Source: Chloroflexota bacterium
GTDB taxonomy: Bacteria > Chloroflexota > Anaerolineae > DTPP01
Direction of reading: 5' to 3'
Assembly: GCA_012514615.1 (NCBI GenBank)
Contig: JAAYZY010000203.1
Span: forward strand, 1 to 5,615
Length of the DNA stretch: 5,615 nt
Numbering within the stretch: the stretch's first letter is position 1; each line of letters opens with the position of its first letter. The position numbers were made by a program, and so were the translations under genes. The notes below the pieces were generated by a model, which was not told the DNA's origin, made no database searches, and was given only the letters and a program-made list of their open reading frames with translations. Shown one piece after another: positions 1 through 4,754 of this stretch.

Positions 1-2707
1 CCGCGGCGTTGAAGTCAGCCGGCCGCAGCTTGATGTGATCTTCCAAGAAGAAGCCTTCGCCCGAGATCGGCACGCCCAGCAGACCGGCCAAGCGAGCGTT
101 GTCGGGGTTGGGGGCTGGGGGCACGCTGAGGGCCAGGAGGTCCGCCTCCCAGCGGAGCTCGGCGTCCATCACCGGGTCGTGAGCTGTCACCACCAGGCGG
201 CCGTCGTCGTGGGAGAGCCGCGGCGGGTGCGCGTCGTCGTAGCGCACGAAGAGCACGCCCAGCCGCCGCGCCTCAGTGTAGTACTGCTCCCGGAAGCCGT
301 AGGTCATGATCTCCTTGTACAGCACTGCAATCTGTACGTCTGGGCGCGCTCGCTTGAGGCGGATGGCGTTCTTCATGGCCGCGGTGCAGCAGGTGCGACT
401 GCAGAATAGGCCTTTGGCCTCAGGCGGCCGCACGCACTGGATCATGACCACCTGGCGCACCTGGGCCAGCTCCTGGGGGAGCAGGGCCAGCTTGCTCTCC
501 AGCTCGGTTTGGGTGACGACGCGGGCGTCTTGGCCGTGGCCATAGGCGGCCCCGCTGCCCTGGATGGCGCCCGTGGCCACGATGAGCGCTCCGTGGCGCA
601 CTTCCTGGGTGCTGATCTGGCCGTCTGCGCTCCGGCTCTGTAAGGTGGCGCGGAAGTCGCCAGCGTGCCCAGCCAAGGCGGCGAGCTCGCTGTTGAGCAG
701 CACAGTGATGCGCGGGTGGTGCGTCAGGCGGTAGGTCAGGGAGCTGACAAGCTCCTGGGGACTGGGGCCCTGGGGGGTGAAGTAGAGCCGACGTGCGTGG
801 CCGCCCAGCGCCCCGGTCTTCTCCACCAGCGTTACCGGGCTGCCCCAGTCGGCCAGGGTCAGCGCCGCGGTCATGCCGGCGACGCCGCCGCCCAGCACCA
901 GGGCCTGCCGCTGCACCGGTCGCCTGGTCGCCGCCACCGGCCCCAAGGATGCCGCTCTGGCGGCGCTGACCCGCACCGTCTCCTTGGCTTGGCGGGTGGC
1001 CCCGGCGGGGTCGTCGGCGTGAACCCAGGCGCATTGCTCCCGCAGGTTGGTGAACTCCAGCAGGTAGGGGTTGAGCCCTTCACCTTGGAGCACAGTGCGG
1101 AAGAGGGCCTCGTGGGTGCGGGGACTGCAAGCGGCCACCACAGCGCGGTTGAGGCGGTGGTCGCGCAGGGCTTGGGCGATGAGGGCCTGCCCCTCGGCCA
1201 GGCAAGCGAACTCCACTTCTTGGGCGTGGGCGACGTGGGGCAGCCTGCCGGCCATGGCCGTCACTGCAGCGGTGTCTACCACGCCGGCCACTTCGGCGCC
1301 GCAGCGGCAGATGAAGACGCCGACGCGGGGCGCCTCGCCCTGCACGTCCCGTTCTGGGGGCAGGGGGCGCGGCGGTGCGCTGGGCGTGTCGGCCAACAGG
1401 CGCAGCGACTCGGCCGCTGCGCCGCTGGCATCCAGCACCGTCTCGGCGATCTCCTTGGGTGCCGAGAACGCGCCGGCCACGAAGACGCCGGGCCGGCTGG
1501 TTCTCAGCGGGGTGAACAGGGAGGTGTCGCAGAAGCCATAGGGGTTCAGGTCGATGCCCAGTTGGCCGGCCAGGGCCGCTGCCCCCTGGGGCGGTTCGCT
1601 GCCTACGGCCAGCACCACCATGCCGAAACGCTCGTAGCGCAGGCGGCCGGCGTCGTCCAGGTAGCCCAGGCAGAGGTCGTGGGTGAGGGGGTCTTCCTTG
1701 ACTTCGGAAACGCGACAGCGGACGTACTCGACCCCGTAGGTCTGTTGCGAGGCCTGGTAGTAGGCGTAGGTTTCCTTGTTGAAGGCCCGCTCGTCCATGA
1801 TGAAGACCTTGGCCGCGGCATGGGGCAGGCGCTGGCGGGCCAGGATCGCCTGCTTGGTGGTGTACATGCAGCAGATGGACGAGCAGTAGGGGTGCGCTTC
1901 GTCGCGGGAGCCGATGCATTGGAGCCAGGCTACGTTCTGAGGCGCCTGGCCGTCCGAGCGGCGCTCGGGCAGGCCCTCGGTGGGGCCGGCGCGGCTCACC
2001 AGGCGTTCGAACTCCAGGGAGGTAAGCACGTTGGGGTAGCGGCCGTAGCCGAACTCCTCAGCGGCGGTAGGGTCGTACAGGCGGTAGCCGGTGGTGAGGA
2101 CGACGGCCCCCACGTGCAGCGTTTCATCGTGCGGCGCCTGGCCCAGGTCGATGGCGCGGGTGGGGCACTTCTCCTGGCACCGCAGGCAGTTGTCGCAGTA
2201 GCCGCCTCGCTGGACAACGTAGGCGTTGGGCACGGCCCGAGGAGCCACCTTGTACGCGGCCTTGCGCACCCCCAGGCCAGCCTGGAAGTCGTCTGGCAGT
2301 TCCACCGGGCAGACCTGAGCGCAGATGTCGCAGTTGATGCAGCGGGAGGGGTCCACATAGCGGGGCTGGAGCCGCAGCTGCAGGCGGAAATCCCCCGGCG
2401 CGTCGGAGGCGGCGACCACCTGAGCCTGGGTACGCAGGTGGATGTTGGGGTGCAGGTCGTGATCCAGGAGTCGGGGGCTGATGGCGGGGCGGGTGCAGCC
2501 TGCGTGGTGCTCGCCAGTGGCCCGGCAGAGCACACAGTCGTGCGTGGGGAACATGAACCCCAGCTGAGCGACAACCCCTCCGATGGAAGGCTGGGAGTCG
2601 ACCAGGTAGACCTGGTGGCCGGCGTCTGCCAAGTCTACGGCGGCGCTCATGCCCCCGATGCCGGCGCCCACGACGGCCACTGCTCCGACTTTCGTTGTCA
2701 GGGCCAC
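1..2707 (-). CDS. hdrA: Tandem HdrA-like FAD/iron-sulfur oxidoreductase (heterodisulfide reductase subunit A family), 3' end beyond the window
   Basis: Seen: 902 codons are open from a GTG at 2707, preceded by AAGGAG eight bases upstream, with no stop before the left edge. Residues 10-45 form a Rossmann FAD fold (GAGIGG at 14-19, acidic D37, GG at 43-44). Next come C58/C61/C71, then a 2x[4Fe-4S] ferredoxin (C123, C126, C129, C133 and C171, C174, C177, C181, each ending CP). The HdrA-type motif QCIGSRD (263-269) and a CC pair (279-280) follow. Residues about 461-585 match the HdrA N-terminal domain (ICRCG, AACSPRTHE, NLREQC). Residues 602-902 are a second FAD module (GGGVAG at 606-611, ATG at 711-713, FCSRTCC at 768-774) lacking a ferredoxin insert. 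Family knowledge: HdrA proteins are soluble flavoproteins that split electrons between [4Fe-4S] relays, often with HdrBC, MvhD or NADH/formate modules. Inferred: a cytoplasmic electron-bifurcating or electron-transfer subunit. The electron donor and acceptor cannot be told, because downstream partners lie outside the window. Confidence 0.9.
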   Translation of the reverse strand, partial: MALTTKVGAVAVVGAGIGGMSAAVDLADAGHQVYLVDSQPSIGGVVAQLGFMFPTHDCVLCRATGEHHAGCTRPAISPRLLDHDLHPNIHLRTQAQVVAASDAPGDFRLQLRLQPRYVDPSRCINCDICAQVCPVELPDDFQAGLGVRKAAYKVAPRAVPNAYVVQRGGYCDNCLRCQEKCPTRAIDLGQAPHDETLHVGAVVLTTGYRLYDPTAAEEFGYGRYPNVLTSLEFERLVSRAGPTEGLPERRSDGQAPQNVAWLQCIGSRDEAHPYCSSICCMYTTKQAILARQRLPHAAAKVFIMDERAFNKETYAYYQASQQTYGVEYVRCRVSEVKEDPLTHDLCLGYLDDAGRLRYERFGMVVLAVGSEPPQGAAALAGQLGIDLNPYGFCDTSLFTPLRTSRPGVFVAGAFSAPKEIAETVLDASGAAAESLRLLADTPSAPPRPLPPERDVQGEAPRVGVFICRCGAEVAGVVDTAAVTAMAGRLPHVAHAQEVEFACLAEGQALIAQALRDHRLNRAVVAACSPRTHEALFRTVLQGEGLNPYLLEFTNLREQCAWVHADDPAGATRQAKETVRVSAARAASLGPVAATRRPVQRQALVLGGGVAGMTAALTLADWGSPVTLVEKTGALGGHARRLYFTPQGPSPQELVSSLTYRLTHHPRITVLLNSELAALAGHAGDFRATLQSRSADGQISTQEVRHGALIVATGAIQGSGAAYGHGQDARVVTQTELESKLALLPQELAQVRQVVMIQCVRPPEAKGLFCSRTCCTAAMKNAIRLKRARPDVQIAVLYKEIMTYGFREQYYTEARRLGVLFVRYDDAHPPRLSHDDGRLVVTAHDPVMDAELRWEADLLALSVPPAPNPDNARLAGLLGVPISGEGFFLEDHIKLRPADFNAA
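953..1327 (-). other. Internal HdrA N-terminal-type domain linking the two FAD modules
   Basis: This segment covers residues about 461-585 of the HdrA-like protein. It reads RVGVFICRCG at 461-470, then C502, VVAACSPRTHE at 523-533 and NLREQCAWVH at 554-563. In canonical HdrA these motifs occur at the very N-terminus, where they hold a non-classical [4Fe-4S] cluster. Candidate ligands here are C467, C469, C502 and C527. Its position in the middle of the chain shows that a complete HdrA order (N-domain then FAD domain) has been appended behind an extra FAD/ferredoxin module. A proline-rich linker (about 441-460) precedes it. Confidence 0.75.
2162..2341 (-). other. Inserted 2x[4Fe-4S] ferredoxin domain of the HdrA-like protein
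   Basis: This segment covers residues 123-182 of the HdrA-like protein. Two CxxCxxCxxxCP motifs (C123/C126/C129/C133 and C171/C174/C177/C181) are visible, the classical bacterial ferredoxin pattern with two cubane clusters. It sits inside the first FAD module, between the FAD-binding beta-alpha-beta unit and the TTG strand near residue 205. That is the placement known for HdrA. The second FAD module has no counterpart. Confidence 0.88.
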
Positions 2708-2715
2708 AGGCTATT

Positions 2716-2721
2716 CTCCTT
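2716..2721 (-). promoter_or_regulatory. Shine-Dalgarno site fixing the hdrA GTG start
   Basis: The minus strand reads AAGGAG, then an 8-base spacer, then GTG at 2707. No in-frame ATG or better-placed start is seen nearby. The protein starts a few residues before the FAD-binding strand, as expected for the family, so the GTG is well supported. Confidence 0.8.
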
Positions 2722-2844
2722 ATGGCTGAGTCGTCGCTGCCCTGGGCATTGAAGGTGGGTGTTGTGGAATGTGGCGTGCGGTGTGCCTTGACGGGACAGT
2801 CGTCTTGGGCCGGCTGAACGGCGTCCCAGGTTTCCGCCACCCCA

Positions 2845-2873
2845 ATTATACAGGCATTTGCCGGAAAAAGCAA
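2845..2873 (-). promoter_or_regulatory. Predicted sigma-70-type promoter of hdrA
   Basis: On the minus strand TTGCTT (2873-2868) is followed by a 17-base spacer and a perfect TATAAT (2850-2845). Transcription should begin near 2838, giving a leader of about 130 nt before the GTG at 2707. An A-rich run lies over the -35 side. The prediction rests on consensus match and spacing only. Confidence 0.65.
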
Positions 2874-2971
2874 CAGGCGCCAGCGCTATGCGCGAAAACG
2901 CACGAAGTGCACCGCAGGGGCTTGCTGGTGTCGGTTGGCCGCCTGGAGGCAGGGCCAGCCCCACACCCCTT

Positions 2972-3011
2972 GACGGTCTCTCCCTCTGCGTCGGTCAGTT
3001 GTGAGACCGTC
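2972..3011. repeat. Perfect 9-bp inverted repeat, candidate operator of tsaE
   Basis: GACGGTCTC at 2972-2980 is exactly complementary to GAGACCGTC at 3003-3011, with 22 bases between. The right arm overlaps the last two bases of the predicted -35 box (2999-3004) and runs into the spacer of the tsaE promoter. It lies upstream of the expected transcription start, so it cannot act as a terminator of that transcript. There is no T-run after either arm. A repressor or dimeric regulator site is the simplest reading. It does not match CIRCE or another operator I recognise. Confidence 0.5.
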
Positions 3012-3027
3012 CCATTCCGAGTATAAT
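2999..3027 (+). promoter_or_regulatory. Predicted sigma-70-type promoter of tsaE
   Basis: TTGTGA (2999-3004) is followed by a 17-base spacer and a perfect TATAAT (3022-3027). The start should fall near 3034, leaving a leader of about 55 nt to the GTG at 3090. A closer match to the -35 consensus, TTGACG at 2970-2975, is 46 bases from the -10 box and therefore too far to pair with it. Confidence 0.65.
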
Positions 3028-3089
3028 GGGCTCAGAGGCCAGGGCCGGTTGCCCGCTGGGCCAGCCTATGGCGTGGGAGAGACGACACA

Positions 3090-3608
3090 GTGAGCCCTAT
3101 TCTCGACCAGCAGACGTTGGAGCTGATCAGCCACAGCCCCGAGCAGACCCAGCGCATCGGCCAGCACTTGGCCTCGCTGCTGGGCGGCGGGGAGGTGATC
3201 GGCCTGCAGGGGCACCTGGGCAGCGGCAAGACCCGCCTGGTGCAGGGGATCGCCCGCGGCCTGGGCGTTGTTGGCCCCGTGACCAGCCCGACGTTCACCC
3301 TGATCCAGGAATACCCGCTGCAGGTGCGGGGCCTCCGTCGGCTCTATCATGTGGACCTGTACCGCCTGGAACGGCCCACACAAGAGGCCCTGGGCATCGG
3401 TCTGGACGAGGTTCTGGGCGCGGCGGGCAGCGTCTCCGTGGTGGAGTGGGCTGAGCGCGCCGAGTCGCTGCTGCCGGCCGACCGACTGTGGGTGTGGCTG
3501 GAGTTCATGGACCACACCAAGCGGCTGCTCCGCCTGTGCGGCTATGGAGATCGAGCGCAAGCGCTGGTCCAGGCGCTGCGGCGAGGCGTCCTAGGGCAGC
3601 GGTTGTAG
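3090..3608 (+). CDS. tsaE: tRNA threonylcarbamoyladenosine biosynthesis ATPase TsaE
   Basis: TsaE is a P-loop ATPase that works with TsaD and TsaB to place threonylcarbamoyl on A37 of ANN-decoding tRNAs in the cytoplasm. Seen: a Walker A motif GHLGSGKT at residues 41-48, the family signature VTSPTFTLIQEY at 64-75, the HVDLYRL strand at 87-93 with acidic D89, and VVEWAER at 117-123 with the E119-W120 pair. Its 172 residues are slightly longer than the usual 150-160, through a short basic C-terminal tail. The GTG at 3090 follows a GGGAGAG Shine-Dalgarno-like stretch (3075-3081). Its own promoter lies 63 bp upstream, and a sugar dehydrogenase gene follows 33 bp after the stop. The usual partner tsaB is not adjacent here. 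Confidence 0.95.
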   Translation: MSPILDQQTLELISHSPEQTQRIGQHLASLLGGGEVIGLQGHLGSGKTRLVQGIARGLGVVGPVTSPTFTLIQEYPLQVRGLRRLYHVDLYRLERPTQEALGIGLDEVLGAAGSVSVVEWAERAESLLPADRLWVWLEFMDHTKRLLRLCGYGDRAQALVQALRRGVLGQRL

Positions 3609-3625
3609 CGGCATCCTGTGGGGTC

Positions 3626-3635
3626 AGGGGAGGAG
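3626..3635 (+). promoter_or_regulatory. Shine-Dalgarno site deciding a TTG start for the dehydrogenase
   Basis: The purine stretch AGGGGAGGAG ends six bases before the TTG at 3642. An in-frame GTG at 3618 would put this strong site inside the coding region and has no ribosome-binding site of its own. The protein from TTG begins MQGNVVGVGLVGYGYWG, the normal family N-terminus, so TTG is preferred. Confidence 0.7.
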
Positions 3636-3641
3636 AACGGG

Positions 3642-4664
3642 TTGCAAGGCAACGTGGTTGGGGTAGGGCTGGTAGGATATGGCTACTGGGGGCCGAACTT
3701 GGCGCGCAACTTCCACCAATTGCCGGGCAGCCGGCTGGTGGCTTGCTGCGACCAGAGCCCCGAGCGCTTGCAGCGGGCGCAGCAGGCGTTTCCGCACCTG
3801 CGGGTGACGCCGCACCTAGACGAGATGTTGCACGAACCCGAGGTGGACGCTGTGGTGGTGGCCACCCCGGTGCACACCCACTACCAGGTGGTGCGGGCGG
3901 CCCTGTTGGCCGGCAAGCATGTGCTGGTGGAGAAGCCCCTGACCGCCGACAGCGGTGAAGCCGCCCAGCTGACAGCGCTGGCCCAGGAGCGCGGTGTGGT
4001 GCTGATGGTGGGCCACACCTTCGAGTACAACCCGGCGGTATGGAAGATGAAGGAGCTGCTAGACGCTGGCGAGCTGGGCCAGGTTTACTACGCCTACTCC
4101 ACCCGGGTGAACCTGGGGCGCCTGCAGAGGGACCTGAACGCCCTCTGGAGCATTGCGCCTCACGACATCTCCATCCTCATCTACCTCTTCGGCGCCATGC
4201 CCGAGGAAGTGAGCGCCCGGGGCGGCACCTACTTGGAGGGCGGCATCGAGGACGTGGTCTTCGTGGACCTGCAGTTCCCCGGTGGGGTGGTGGCTCACGT
4301 GCACGCCAGTTGGCTGGACCCGTGCAAGGTGCGTCGCATGACCTTGGTGGGAAGCAAAAAAATGGTGCTCTACGACGATGTGGCCAGCGAAGACAAGATC
4401 CGCGTCTACGACAAGGGCGTGCTGCGGGTCGGCAACGGCCAGATCTTCGGAGAGTTCCACTACAAGGTGCACAGCGGCGACATCTGGATCCCCCGCATCG
4501 ACGCCTCGGAGCCGTTGCAGAACGAGAGCGCGCACTTCGTGGAGTGTATCGTGAAGGGGCTGCGCCCGCGCAGCGACGGAGCCAGCGGCTTGCGGGTGGT
4601 GCAGGTGCTGGAAGCGGCGCAGCGGTCGCTGGCGCAACGCGGGGCCCCGGTGGCGGTGGGTTGA
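3642..4664 (+). CDS. Gfo/Idh/MocA-family NAD(P)-dependent sugar dehydrogenase
   Basis: The protein has 340 residues from the chosen TTG, a typical length. The N-terminal Rossmann domain (about 5-120) shows GYGYWG at 12-17, the strand end ACCDQSPER, VVVATPVHTHY at 71-81, and the catalytic-lysine motif VEKPL (K98). The C-terminal alpha/beta domain (about 125-335) begins GHTFEYNPAV and carries the His-Asp pair IAPHDIS (H174, D175), where this family places its catalytic histidine. Family members oxidise or reduce a hydroxyl/keto group on sugars or nucleotide sugars with NAD(P). The GHTFEYNPAV and ALWSIAPHDIS motifs resemble the WlbA/WbpB-like UDP-sugar 3-dehydrogenase branch, but the substrate cannot be fixed. 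The gene lies 33 bp after tsaE with no promoter seen between, so the two are probably co-transcribed. An alternative start is the GTG at 3618, adding eight residues. Confidence 0.9.
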   Translation: MQGNVVGVGLVGYGYWGPNLARNFHQLPGSRLVACCDQSPERLQRAQQAFPHLRVTPHLDEMLHEPEVDAVVVATPVHTHYQVVRAALLAGKHVLVEKPLTADSGEAAQLTALAQERGVVLMVGHTFEYNPAVWKMKELLDAGELGQVYYAYSTRVNLGRLQRDLNALWSIAPHDISILIYLFGAMPEEVSARGGTYLEGGIEDVVFVDLQFPGGVVAHVHASWLDPCKVRRMTLVGSKKMVLYDDVASEDKIRVYDKGVLRVGNGQIFGEFHYKVHSGDIWIPRIDASEPLQNESAHFVECIVKGLRPRSDGASGLRVVQVLEAAQRSLAQRGAPVAVG

Positions 4665-4689
4665 TTCTGGCGTGGTTCTGTGGTATAAT
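4661..4689 (+). promoter_or_regulatory. Predicted promoter of rpoN, overlapping the upstream stop codon
   Basis: TTGATT (4661-4666) is followed by a 17-base spacer and a perfect TATAAT (4684-4689). TGG directly before it makes an extended -10 element. The -35 box contains the TGA stop (4662-4664) of the dehydrogenase gene. Transcription should start near 4696, about 60 nt before the rpoN start. Confidence 0.7.
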
Positions 4690-4741
4690 GTGTAAAGTTG
4701 AGGCGGTGCATGTGCAGTGGGGCCGCCAGATCATGGCAACT

Positions 4742-4749
4742 GGGGTGAG
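4742..4749 (+). promoter_or_regulatory. Shine-Dalgarno site for the rpoN GTG start
   Basis: GGGGTGAG contains GGTGA, complementary to the UCACC of the usual 16S rRNA 3' end, six bases before the GTG at 4755. An in-frame TGA at 4746-4748 rules out any longer product, leaving GTG 4755 as the only plausible start near Region I. The ATG at 4733 is in another frame. Confidence 0.65.
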
Positions 4750-4754
4750 CGCTG

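Larger units (their letters stand above)
2708..3089. other. Divergent intergenic regulatory region between hdrA and tsaE
   Basis: No convincing gene lies in these 382 bases. Short open frames cross it, but they have no ribosome-binding site and no recognisable protein. It holds a leftward promoter (2845-2873) and a rightward promoter (2999-3027), a 9-bp inverted repeat (2972-3011), and the leaders of both genes. The region is more AT-rich around the two -10 boxes than the flanking coding DNA. The two -10 boxes are about 170 bp apart and point away from each other. Confidence 0.75.

Noticed and set aside
1080..1919. A 279-codon minus-strand frame inside hdrA
   Set aside because: It is a shifted frame of the HdrA coding sequence, with low-complexity Arg/Pro/Ala content and no domain.
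665..2752. A 695-codon open frame on the plus strand opposite hdrA
   Set aside because: It is rich in Gly, Ala, Val and His, has no recognisable domain or ribosome-binding site, and mirrors the GC-biased third positions of the minus-strand gene, whose frame shows clear HdrA motifs throughout.
2124..2873. Minus-strand open frame overlapping the hdrA start
   Set aside because: It is out of frame with the HdrA motifs, Arg/Pro/Gly-rich, and would cross the predicted hdrA promoter.
2889..2902. TGCG-CGAAAA-CGCA palindrome upstream of the hdrA promoter
   Set aside because: The arms are four bases long, too short to claim as an operator without conservation.
2970..2975. TTGACG as the -35 box for tsaE
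   Set aside because: It is 46 bases from the TATAAT, and no -10-like sequence lies at 16-18 bases. The bases are instead part of the inverted repeat.
3042..3054. GGGC-CGGTT-GCCC hairpin in the tsaE leader
   Set aside because: The stem is only four base pairs, there is no T-run, and such matches are expected by chance in GC-rich DNA.
3026..3454. Plus-strand frame starting just after the tsaE -10 box
   Set aside because: It overlaps tsaE in another frame, starts at the -10 box where no leader would exist, and is Gly/Pro/Arg-rich.
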